45,516 nt of DNA, taken from positions 1 through 45,516 of IMG/VR virus record IMGVR_UViG_3300035703_000154. One strand, written 5' to 3'. How positions within the stretch are numbered: the first letter of the stretch is position 1; every line of letters starts with the position of its first letter. The position numbers and the translations under genes are program-made. This document shows positions 1-7,382 of the stretch, piece by piece. The notes below the pieces were generated by a model. The model ran no database searches. It worked only from the letters and a program-made list of their open reading frames with translations, and was not told the DNA's origin. The DNA comes from a virus.

Positions 1-360
1 AGTATCACCAGTTTTTACAAATCCCCTAAAAACTCTTTTGAAAGTTTTGGTTCCAGTAACTGTTCCAGCACTTGATAATGTAAAGTCTTCTTCAATAAGA
101 TCCCAGTTTGAGTCTAAACCAATAATGGTTACTACTTTTCCATTATCATCAGCACCTACTTGTGCTGCTACAAGAACTCCTGGAGTATTAAAAGCACTCC
201 AAGGATATAAAGTATCTGATTTATCCCATACCGTTGCCGTAACGTTAGTTGATTGTGTTGGAGTTGCACCAAACTTATGGAGTGTTGATGCCCCACGAAC
301 TGATCCGCGAGAAACATTCAAGTCAAACTGTTCATCCCAAATATAATTTTTAAAACCCAT
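1..360 (-). CDS. Virion structural protein, HKFG/GLDxNW family (3' end cut by window edge)
   Basis: The frame opens with ATG at 360 and runs without a stop to the window edge, giving the first 120 residues. The start reads MGFKNYIWDEQFDLNVSRGS, followed by a 'TLHKFG' motif near residue 33, 'PWSAFNTPGV', 'IIGLDSNWDLIEE' and, near the end, 'KRVFRGF'. I recognise this order (an RGS-x-x-G start, HKFG, GLDxNW, RVFR) from a beta-rich structural protein family common in marine podo- and myophages; its exact position in the particle is not known to me. It lies just downstream of the prohead-core-like genes, where T4 has gene 68/21, so it is probably a head or head-associated protein. Family call by remembered motifs only. 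Confidence 0.6.
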   Translation of the reverse strand, partial: MGFKNYIWDEQFDLNVSRGSVRGASTLHKFGATPTQSTNVTATVWDKSDTLYPWSAFNTPGVLVAAQVGADDNGKVVTIIGLDSNWDLIEEDFTLSSAGTVTGTKTFKRVFRGFVKTGDT

Positions 361-362
361 AA

Positions 363-683
363 TCAATCAATCCATTCTAACTTTGATGGGTGGTATCTTT
401 GTGCGTTTTTAATGTTAAAGTTTTTTTCCAGTACTGGATAAATTTGATGAACTACGGCTCCTGGATAATCAGATTGTAGTTGCTCACCTAGTTCTCTTGG
501 AGAAGGAACTCCAGTTTTAGTGACTAACTCTAAACGATATAAACTTCCTTGCCACATTACATCAGCAATGTATCCTTCACCGACTTGTTGTGGTTGTTCT
601 GACTGAGAATTGATATAAAGATTTCCTGTGAAATCACCAGCAATATTAACCGATTCTGAGATAAATTGCTTGAAAGATTTCAT
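363..683 (-). CDS. Small putative internal/prohead protein with capsid-targeting-like N terminus
   Basis: 106 residues from ATG 683. A longer start at 713 exists, but the 683 ATG follows a strong purine-rich ribosome site (GGAAGAGGA) and lies one base after the stop of the preceding gene, so I prefer it. The N terminus MKSFKQFISES closely matches the T4 internal-protein capsid-targeting sequence MKTYQEFIAE-A, including the I-x-E|S form expected for cleavage by the gp21 prohead protease. The rest is a small domain (residues 38-84) with W44, G46, Y49, P60-S61, LQ 69-70, YPG 73-75 and VV 77-78. The same pattern recurs in the 571-residue protein at 7383-9098. Inference: packaged in the prohead and processed. 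The function of the mature part is unknown. Confidence 0.6.
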   Translation of the reverse strand: MKSFKQFISESVNIAGDFTGNLYINSQSEQPQQVGEGYIADVMWQGSLYRLELVTKTGVPSPRELGEQLQSDYPGAVVHQIYPVLEKNFNIKNAQRYHPSKLEWID

Positions 684-684
684 A

Positions 685-846
685 TCATTCCTCTTCCTGA
701 ACTTCTTGTCCAAACATATTCATTGCAACTTGTGGACGAAAACCATCAATTTTTTCCGCAGACTTAGTAAAAAGTAATTCTTTAATTTTATCGCTGATTT
801 GAGAAGGTGACTCGTCAGCTGCAATCATATCAAGAAGGTCATCCAT
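685..846 (-). CDS. 67: gp67-like prohead core peptide
   Basis: 53 residues starting MDDLLDMIAADESPSQISDK and ending in an acidic tail (EVQEEE). In T4 the small prohead core protein gp67 is encoded directly after portal gene 20, begins with an M-(E/D)-x-L-I-x-x-I type helix and ends very acidic. Position, amphipathic start and acidic end all agree, but the T4 protein is longer (about 80 residues) and I could not align them. An AGG about 10 bases upstream can serve as ribosome site, and a TATAAATA box sits just before it, overlapping the end of gene 20. Its TGA (687-685) is one base from the next ATG (683), so the two are probably translationally coupled. Confidence 0.55.
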   Translation of the reverse strand: MDDLLDMIAADESPSQISDKIKELLFTKSAEKIDGFRPQVAMNMFGQEVQEEE

Positions 847-871
847 TTTTAATACCTAAGTAATTTTTCTT

Positions 872-879
872 TATTTATA
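872..879 (-). promoter_or_regulatory. T4-like late promoter box TATAAATA
   Basis: Exact match to the T4 late promoter element TATAAATA on the minus strand. It overlaps the stop codon of the portal gene and lies 26 bases before the gp67-like start, the right distance for a short leader. It would drive the head-core genes to the left. Confidence 0.65.
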
Positions 880-2563
880 TCTCGCCACCCTTGGGCATTT
901 CTACTTGTTTTCCACTTGCTTCTGTTGCTTTTCCCTGTGCATCTAAATTAGGTTCCATTACTGGTTGACCCAAATCCATTTGTGCAGTTTGGTCTAATGG
1001 CATACCTGTTGCAGGATCTACTGGAATATTGGGGTCTGGAATAACTCCATCCTTAATTTCTTTTTCGATTAGTTTATCCTGTTCAATAATCTCAATATCA
1101 GTTTGGCGTAGAATTTTGCGACGAACATAATCTTGAGAAAAATATTTTCCAACATATGGCTCTGCAATTTGCACCATGTTTAATCTCTCATTCATTAACT
1201 CAGATTCTTTGAGTTCTGAGAAATGATTGTCATATAGGAAGTCATACTGAATATGCTCACTCATAATCTCCCAGTCTTCTGGAGAAACAATGTTCTTCAA
1301 AAGTAATTGCGTTCTTAACATATCATTGAACATATTTGCGAATCTCTTTCTCAAACGTCCAACAAACTTAGTGAATTTCAGTTCGTCTCTTAAAATTTCA
1401 GATGAGCGGCCTAAATTAAATCCACCCTCACCATCCATTCTTGATGGTGGAACATTTAGAGAACGATATAGTTTCTTCTTAAAATATTCAATATCAGTAA
1501 TTTCTCCAAGATTCTGACCACCAGGAAGTGTAGTAATCTCTGTACCTCTACCACCTTCGCGGCGAGGTAACCAGAAATCTTCCATCATACTCATGAATTT
1601 TTTATCATCACGAATTTCGCCAGTATTTGCGTCATATACCAGTTTGTTTCTGTAACGCATCATAACATCACGGAGATATTGTTCCGCTTTTACTTTAGGA
1701 AGATTACCTACGTCAATGTAGAAAATTCTACGCTCTGGAGCACGAGACAGTCTGTAGATAACAAGCGAGTCCTCAATCATTCGAAGTTGATTGAGAGCTT
1801 TAATTGCTTTATGGAGATATGAAAGGGTATTACCTTTATTTCTATCTACAAGTCCAGAAGTGCAGTAAGAAACGGAATCTTTTGTCATTTTGATTCCTTG
1901 ACTTGCACCAGTAGATGCAAAGTTTCCTGTTGGGTAAGATGTCTTAGGATTGTAAATAAAATACTCTTCGATTTCTGGAAAGTCATAATCCATGGGATTA
2001 TCACTTTGAAGAATTGAGATATTTCTATTGTACGCTTTATCAGATTCTTTTTTCTTCTCTTTGCGAATATAACGCATTTTCATTGCGTCAATGTATCGCA
2101 ATTCTTGAATTCCTTCTTGTGGGTTTTTTAAATCAATTACTTTGTGGTAGTAAATTCTCCCATCAACATACCAATTTCTATAAATTTCATGACACTTCTT
2201 GTCAAAATCTAAAAGATTTAAAATATGCTTAAATTCTTGCCTAATTTTTTTCTTGAGACCATCACTTGCATTGAGATTAGATAACTCAATTTCTACTGGA
2301 GTATCATTAGTATCTGATACAATGGCTTCATTTACAATATCTTCAATGGCACTATCAACTTCTGGGTGAAGTGCCATTTCACGATATCTTTTAATTAATT
2401 CAAACTCTGTTCTATATACGCCTTCTAAGTCTACATACGAACCAAAAAAACCACTACTCATGTAGTGGTCAACCCCGTCCTCATTATTTTGAGGAACGGG
2501 GGAAACTGCACTTGGAGATAGTGGTTCAGTATCCTCTATTGAGAATCCAAATAACTTTGCCAT
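875..2563 (-). CDS. 20: Portal vertex protein gp20
   Basis: 562 residues (T4 gp20 is 524). This is the dodecameric portal through which DNA enters and leaves the head and to which the packaging motor and the neck attach. The N-terminal third has the family stretch 'YRTEFELIKRYREMALHPEV' followed by 'DSAIEDIVNEAIV'. The core has 'YNPKTSYPTGNF', 'SGLVDRNKGNTLSYLHKAIK' and 'LRMIEDSLVIYRLSRAPERR', and the crown region has 'RSLNVPPSRMDGEGGFNLGR'. The C-terminal 50 residues are proline- and acid-rich. It follows the tail-tube gene by 28 bases, with an AATAAATA box at the junction. Gene order 17-18-19-20 is exactly that of T4. Confidence 0.95.
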   Translation of the reverse strand: MAKLFGFSIEDTEPLSPSAVSPVPQNNEDGVDHYMSSGFFGSYVDLEGVYRTEFELIKRYREMALHPEVDSAIEDIVNEAIVSDTNDTPVEIELSNLNASDGLKKKIRQEFKHILNLLDFDKKCHEIYRNWYVDGRIYYHKVIDLKNPQEGIQELRYIDAMKMRYIRKEKKKESDKAYNRNISILQSDNPMDYDFPEIEEYFIYNPKTSYPTGNFASTGASQGIKMTKDSVSYCTSGLVDRNKGNTLSYLHKAIKALNQLRMIEDSLVIYRLSRAPERRIFYIDVGNLPKVKAEQYLRDVMMRYRNKLVYDANTGEIRDDKKFMSMMEDFWLPRREGGRGTEITTLPGGQNLGEITDIEYFKKKLYRSLNVPPSRMDGEGGFNLGRSSEILRDELKFTKFVGRLRKRFANMFNDMLRTQLLLKNIVSPEDWEIMSEHIQYDFLYDNHFSELKESELMNERLNMVQIAEPYVGKYFSQDYVRRKILRQTDIEIIEQDKLIEKEIKDGVIPDPNIPVDPATGMPLDQTAQMDLGQPVMEPNLDAQGKATEASGKQVEMPKGGEI

Positions 2564-2585
2564 TATTAAATGTTTAACTTTCTAC

Positions 2586-2593
2586 TATTTATT
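2586..2593 (-). promoter_or_regulatory. Late-promoter-like box AATAAATA before gene 20
   Basis: One-base variant of TATAAATA, overlapping the TAA stop of gene 19 and 22 bases before the portal ATG at 2563. The same variant occurs at several other operon boundaries here. Confidence 0.4.
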
Positions 2594-3182
2594 AACCGTT
2601 TGCTCCGCCAGCTCCAGTTACGGAAATCGACTGAACCTGGAACTCAACTGTAAATTCTTCAATAGTATCTGAAGAATCATATGAGAGGTCAATAGCAGAA
2701 ACATTTGTTGGGAAAATATCAATAAATTCATACTCTTTCAGAACTGCATTTGCACTTCCAGAACTATCTTGGCTGCTTAGTGAAGAACCTCTTCCCAGTT
2801 GATAAACCTTTGCATTCACCATATATGCATTTGGATCTGTAGCTCCAAGGTTGGTATCAAGTTTTGCAATGAGTTCAGTCCAAGCCTCAAAAGCATTTCT
2901 AAGGACAAAACCTTCATCATTGATGATAGTTACAGTCCAAGTATCAATGGTTCTGTCTCCAGCAACCTTAAAAATTCTTCCTCTGAATGGAACATCAATT
3001 GATGCAATGTTCTGAGCAGGAAGTGCTGCTGACTTACACATGAATCTGAAGTTGTCAGAATCCCAAGAAATGTTTCCTGGTAAGTTTGCAAGTTCAACTT
3101 CAAATAAATTGGGGCGAGCACCGCCCCCAATGAGTGCCGATTTAAATTGAGAGATTGTTTTGTTGTCTCTTGTTGATGCCAT
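2592..3182 (-). CDS. 19: Tail tube protein gp19
   Basis: 196 residues (T4 gp19 is 163). It polymerises as stacked hexameric rings to form the inner tail tube inside the gp18 sheath. Family features are the start MASTRDNKTISQFKSALIGG, then 'RPNLFEVELANLPG', 'FRFMCKSAALPAQNIASIDV', 'PFRGRIFKVAGDRTIDTWTV' and 'IINDEGFVLRNAFEAW'. The C-terminal strand ends 'EFTVEFQVQSISVTGAGG'. The start is fixed by a strong AGGAGG ribosome site 8 bases upstream. It lies between the sheath and portal genes as in T4; the strong ribosome site suits a protein needed in many copies. Confidence 0.95.
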   Translation of the reverse strand: MASTRDNKTISQFKSALIGGGARPNLFEVELANLPGNISWDSDNFRFMCKSAALPAQNIASIDVPFRGRIFKVAGDRTIDTWTVTIINDEGFVLRNAFEAWTELIAKLDTNLGATDPNAYMVNAKVYQLGRGSSLSSQDSSGSANAVLKEYEFIDIFPTNVSAIDLSYDSSDTIEEFTVEFQVQSISVTGAGGANG

Positions 3183-3201
3183 GATTTTCTCCTCCTTTTT
3201 T

Positions 3202-3209
3202 TATTTAGA
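3202..3209 (-). promoter_or_regulatory. Late-promoter-like box TCTAAATA before gene 19
   Basis: One mismatch to TATAAATA, in the 35-bp gap between genes 18 and 19 and just ahead of the AGGAGG ribosome site. The identical variant recurs before the fibre gene at 25912-25919. Confidence 0.35.
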
Positions 3210-3217
3210 TGGGTGGA

Positions 3218-5404
3218 TCAAACTGTACCAGCTACTTCTTCAAAACTAATACCAGTTCTGGTAGCAACAAATGTCAGAGTGATGTAGTTGATTGACTTGG
3301 CTGGTTTCAGGAAGATATCAGCTCTAAATTCATTATTGTCGATGACATCAGGAGTGTTGTTTGTGCTATCGCAAACAACAAGGAATCCATAGAGACCTCT
3401 CTTTGCCTGTACATCACGGAGATATGGTTCAACAATGTTTCTAAAGTTTGCTCTTGTCAGTTCATCGTTGAGTTCGAATAGTTGAGCTTCTGCTGCTCTT
3501 TGGAGTGCTTGCTCAATGGTAAGGAAAAGACGGCGAACATTGATTCTATCAAACGCAGATGCATATGCTAGACCAGTCTTATCTCCGAAGAGGAGAGTTC
3601 CAACTCCAGGCTGAGTTACAATTGAATTGATTCTCTTTGGATAGAGTTGGTCTCTTTGTGCCTTATTTGGATTGTATGCAAGTTTGATTGCATTGTTCAG
3701 AATACCGCGCTGTTGTCCTGCAGGTGAGAACCAAGGATAAGCAACAATATTTGTGCGGCACATCAATCCTGCAACATCTGGGTTGCAAGGAATATATCTA
3801 AACTTGTTATTAAATCTATCATAAGTGTACTTATATCCAGTATCAAATACTGCATAAGATGAAGAAGAAAGTGAACTAAAGAATTCAATTAGATTTGTTG
3901 TTTGAGTCGTGGTGTTTGTGACACCGACTAGATCTGCTCTATGTGGACCAACTGTAGCAACACAATCTTTTCTTTGCTCAGCAATTGAAATTAGATAATT
4001 TGCCTTTGCTTGAGAGTCTTGCTTGGAATCAAGTCCTGGGCCCATGATTAGATAGTCAACCTGATTTTCGTCCTTATTGGAGAAAAGATTGTATGAAGTC
4101 ATTAGGTCGCCCAGAGTTGCCTTAAGACCACCCAAAGCTGAATAGTCAACACCGCCACCAAGAGTATAAGTTTTATTTCCAATAGCACTGAAAGTCACAT
4201 CCTGAGCATTTAATCCCCAGAGTGAACTTGCAGTTGGGATTTGAGTATATCCTGATGGTGTAGTAAATCCAGTCGCTCTAGGAGCAGTTCCCCAGTATGC
4301 ATCTGCAGCACTAGATGGATTTCCTCCAGCATAGATTTGAGATGAGAAATCTGCAATAAACTGTTCGTACCAGATTTTTTGTGGTGAGTTTACTGCTGAA
4401 ACAGTGTCAAGTGCTTTGGAGAGATTTACATGCTTTTCAATAATTGTTCCCTGATTGCCTGTGATATTTCCCAGGTCATCAACTACAACAACGTGAATTC
4501 CATCATTCTTACCATTTCTATCTAAAACATACTTGTTTGTAGATGGTTTTGGTGCAATTGAGCTCCAATAAATGGTAGTATTTGATAGATTCAGAGTTTG
4601 CTGATCATACCAGTCACTGATTGTTGCAGCTGTTGCTGTTCCTGTGCTAATACCAGAGTTATTAACGAAAGTGAGACTTGATGACGCAGTAAACGCAGCG
4701 AATGTTGAATTTTCTGCATAGTCAATTTCGGTTACAGTGCCTGCAGAGGAAACTCTGGAGAGAACTTTAACACTAATGCTGCTAGAACCATTTGCATCAG
4801 TATTGATTCCTGTAATGATTCCTTTGATATATCCAGTAAAGGATGATGTAGATCCTGCTCCAGGAATAACTGCATTGTTAAGTGCAGAAATTACTCCGTT
4901 TCCGATTTGAGCACCAATTGATCCTAAGTTAGTTGTATTAATACCGATAATTTGATCTGCTAAATCATCGATAACACAAACTTTAAGACCATTTGCCCAA
5001 GAACCTGGATTCTTCGCTGCAAATGTAAAATTGTTTGCTTCCGAATGATTATTTAAGTAATCATCGTAATTATCAATTTTTAGGATTGATGTTGAAGCGA
5101 TACCTACACCTGCGTTTGCGTTATTTAAGGTTGAACCGCCTGTTCTAACAACCTTAAGAACGCCACCATATGAGAGGTATGAGGAAGCACTCATCCAGTA
5201 CTCATATTGAGAATCTGTATTTTGTGGTTTACCAAAAACGTTGATTAAATCTTGTTCTGTCGCAATGTCAACTGGGTAATCAACTGGACCAATTGGAAAA
5301 GGTCCTGCAATTGCACCAATATTATCTAAAACATTATCAGCTCTTCCTACAGTTAAGTCAACCTCTCTAGTAAGTACACCAGGAGATAATTGAGGAGTCG
5401 CCAT
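3218..5404 (-). CDS. 18: Tail sheath protein gp18
   Basis: 728 residues (T4 gp18 is 659). Contractile sheath subunit. The N terminus 'MATPQLSPGVLTREVDLTVG' and the 'NIGAIAGPFPIGPVDYPV' region are typical of T4-like sheaths. The conserved C-terminal half has 'GPHRADLVGV', 'GYKYTYDRFNNKFRYIPCNP', 'YPWFSPAGQQRGILNNAIKL', 'QRDQLYPKRINSIVTQPGVG', 'RINVRRLFLTIEQALQRAAE' and 'GFLVVCDSTNNTPDVIDNNE'. The last of these belongs to the sheath initiator-like fold that forms the inter-subunit mesh. Residues of about 100-330 are a variable, serine/threonine-rich surface domain, which accounts for the extra length. The start has CGGAG upstream. Confidence 0.96.
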   Translation of the reverse strand: MATPQLSPGVLTREVDLTVGRADNVLDNIGAIAGPFPIGPVDYPVDIATEQDLINVFGKPQNTDSQYEYWMSASSYLSYGGVLKVVRTGGSTLNNANAGVGIASTSILKIDNYDDYLNNHSEANNFTFAAKNPGSWANGLKVCVIDDLADQIIGINTTNLGSIGAQIGNGVISALNNAVIPGAGSTSSFTGYIKGIITGINTDANGSSSISVKVLSRVSSAGTVTEIDYAENSTFAAFTASSSLTFVNNSGISTGTATAATISDWYDQQTLNLSNTTIYWSSIAPKPSTNKYVLDRNGKNDGIHVVVVDDLGNITGNQGTIIEKHVNLSKALDTVSAVNSPQKIWYEQFIADFSSQIYAGGNPSSAADAYWGTAPRATGFTTPSGYTQIPTASSLWGLNAQDVTFSAIGNKTYTLGGGVDYSALGGLKATLGDLMTSYNLFSNKDENQVDYLIMGPGLDSKQDSQAKANYLISIAEQRKDCVATVGPHRADLVGVTNTTTQTTNLIEFFSSLSSSSYAVFDTGYKYTYDRFNNKFRYIPCNPDVAGLMCRTNIVAYPWFSPAGQQRGILNNAIKLAYNPNKAQRDQLYPKRINSIVTQPGVGTLLFGDKTGLAYASAFDRINVRRLFLTIEQALQRAAEAQLFELNDELTRANFRNIVEPYLRDVQAKRGLYGFLVVCDSTNNTPDVIDNNEFRADIFLKPAKSINYITLTFVATRTGISFEEVAGTV

Positions 5405-5439
5405 GTTTTTCTCCGTAAAGTCTCAGTTTATCTAAAAAA

Positions 5440-5447
5440 TATTTATT
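5440..5447 (-). promoter_or_regulatory. Late-promoter-like box AATAAATA before gene 18
   Basis: In the 83-bp gap between the zinc-binding ORF and gene 18, 36 bases before the sheath ATG. The gap is AT-rich and contains no other obvious element. Confidence 0.45.
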
Positions 5448-5487
5448 AAAAATATACTTTACACGGGGGAAATGTGACGTGAACAAT

Positions 5488-5718
5488 TCACCAGTCAGGA
5501 TATTCCCATCTATCTAAGATATTAGAAGTCATCCTACCAGTAACGATTCTTTTTATAGAACAATCTTTACATTCATATGAAAAAGAAGATGCCACTGGGC
5601 CTCTGTCCTTTCTTGTTCTATAAAATCCATCAATTAAATTTTTCATCTCTCCACATACTCTGCATTTTCTATCAACTAAAAGCAGATGACCTAATTTTAT
5701 CTGTTTGTCTAATTCCAT
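5488..5718 (-). CDS. Small CxxC...CxxC zinc-ribbon-like protein
   Basis: 76 residues from ATG 5718. That ATG shares its A with the terminase stop (TAATG), a classic coupling overlap; an in-frame GTG at 5736 lies inside the terminase gene and is less likely. Cys19-x-x-Cys22 and Cys50-x-x-Cys53 form a probable zinc ribbon, with basic residues in between (YRTRKDRG) that could bind nucleic acid. The C terminus is aromatic (WEYPDW). I do not recognise a specific function. Its place between genes 17 and 18, coupled to the terminase, suggests expression with the packaging genes. T4 has no gene here. Confidence 0.7.
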   Translation of the reverse strand: MELDKQIKLGHLLLVDRKCRVCGEMKNLIDGFYRTRKDRGPVASSFSYECKDCSIKRIVTGRMTSNILDRWEYPDW

Positions 5719-7367
5719 TAGGTTAAGTATTCCCACATGTATGCTCTATCTCCATACTCATCAGCAAACCAACGATCACCATCAGAATCTATAAAACTAT
5801 TATCTTCCATGCCATCAGAAATAAATCCAAATGGCGACATGTCTTGTTCGATCTGATTTTTTTGCTCTTCATATAATCTCTTTCTTACATCTTGATCAGT
5901 CAGTTCCTTAAAGTAATCTTGTGCAACTAACCAAGCATAGATCACCAAACACATTGCAAGGTCATCATTACACCCTTCTTCTGCCTCAAATGAGTTGTGC
6001 TTTTGAATGAAAGTTGTTAGTTCTGATATGATCTCATAATCATTTAGATATAATTTATCTTCCTCAATCATTGTTTTCAAATTGAGGCATCCGACCTTTT
6101 TAACAGTTTTGGACATCTTTACGCCAAGTTGAGTTTTCTTTCCAGAAAATCCCTGACCAACAATTTGTCCAGCCCTACCCCTCATCGAACACATGAGTAA
6201 ATTTTTATATTCCAAATCATATTGGAGAATACTTGCTACTTGATCTCCAATATCATTTACTTCACAAAGAACAAATGCATCATTATAACTAACTGCTATT
6301 TCGTGGATAATACTTGGAAACAGCATCGGTTTAATTTCATTGTTTCTGTATTTTGCTACTACCTTGTGTGGAAATTGAGTTATGTCTATAACGGTAAATG
6401 CAGAATAGTCGTTCCCGACACCTCTAGCAACGTCTACAGTGACCACATAATCATGTTGGTCCTCTGGATCTACATAAACATCTAACCCTGCACTACGAGT
6501 CTTAGGATGATCGTATACGAGGTTCCTAAGTTTGCTTGGAGCTATTAGAGTATCAACAGAACCTAGAAATTCGCACTCAAACTCAACTTTAAATTGTTGT
6601 TCAGATGTGTTTGCAATTGTTTGCTTTTTCCACTCTTCATCACGCCCAGGAACTTCACTCCAATGAACGTCTGTAAATACATATTCATTCTTACCCTTTT
6701 CCGCATCGTGCCACATTCGGTAGAAGTGATTCATACCATGTGGCGTAGATACAATAATTACTTTTGTATTTTTACCTGAAGTAATTGTTGGATAAACCGA
6801 AGCAAAGAATGAATCTGCAATATGATTTGGAACGAATGCAAATTCGTCCAAGAAAAGAATGTTAAAAGACATTCCTCGAACAGCAGATGCTGATGTAGAA
6901 GCAGCAAGAATTTTAGATCCATTCTCCAGTTCAAGAGAACCTTTATTCCATGATATAATACCCTGCTGCATCCACTTTGGAAGGTTCTCATATGCTGTTT
7001 GGAGTCTATCCAAAAGTTCTCTTGCAGTTGCTGCTTTGTTTGCAAGAATACCGATGTTTACATTATCATTGAATACTGCATAGTGCAAAAGAAAAGATAC
7101 CACTGTAGTAGATTTTCCAGTCTGACGTGGCATCTTACAGATATTAAATCTGTGCTTATGGAAATTATTAATTAATTTCTCTTGGAAATGATATGGTTTA
7201 AAAGTTTGAAGACCATGATCCAGGGTTACAATTTTTACATAATTGTTTGCAAAATAAACAGGATCACTCTGACACTTGGCAAACTCAAGAATCTGTTCTT
7301 GAGTAAACTCGATGGCAGTATTGGCTTTCTTTAAAAGCGGATTACCAAGATAAACATCATTTGACAT
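5718..7367 (-). CDS. 17: Terminase large subunit gp17
   Basis: 549 residues (T4 gp17 is 610). ATP-driven DNA packaging motor and headful nuclease acting at the portal. The ATPase domain shows the Walker A segment RQTGKST at residues 81-87, Walker B ILFLD with catalytic Glu175 (LFLDEF), and the coupling motif IVSTPHG near 205-211. The C-terminal RNase H-like nuclease begins at 'VVTVDVARGVGNDYSAFTVI' with Asp312 as first metal ligand, continues with 'CEVNDIGDQV', and has the last acidic motif in 'CNDDLAMCLV'. An AGG lies 10 bases before the ATG. It is preceded by the 571-residue mosaic protein instead of directly by gene 16 as in T4. Confidence 0.97.
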   Translation of the reverse strand: MSNDVYLGNPLLKKANTAIEFTQEQILEFAKCQSDPVYFANNYVKIVTLDHGLQTFKPYHFQEKLINNFHKHRFNICKMPRQTGKSTTVVSFLLHYAVFNDNVNIGILANKAATARELLDRLQTAYENLPKWMQQGIISWNKGSLELENGSKILAASTSASAVRGMSFNILFLDEFAFVPNHIADSFFASVYPTITSGKNTKVIIVSTPHGMNHFYRMWHDAEKGKNEYVFTDVHWSEVPGRDEEWKKQTIANTSEQQFKVEFECEFLGSVDTLIAPSKLRNLVYDHPKTRSAGLDVYVDPEDQHDYVVTVDVARGVGNDYSAFTVIDITQFPHKVVAKYRNNEIKPMLFPSIIHEIAVSYNDAFVLCEVNDIGDQVASILQYDLEYKNLLMCSMRGRAGQIVGQGFSGKKTQLGVKMSKTVKKVGCLNLKTMIEEDKLYLNDYEIISELTTFIQKHNSFEAEEGCNDDLAMCLVIYAWLVAQDYFKELTDQDVRKRLYEEQKNQIEQDMSPFGFISDGMEDNSFIDSDGDRWFADEYGDRAYMWEYLT

Positions 7368-7382
7368 AATGAAACCTACTTA

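Noticed and set aside
5718-5736. Longer GTG start for the zinc-ribbon gene
   Set aside because: It lies inside gene 17; the TAATG overlap gives a better ATG.
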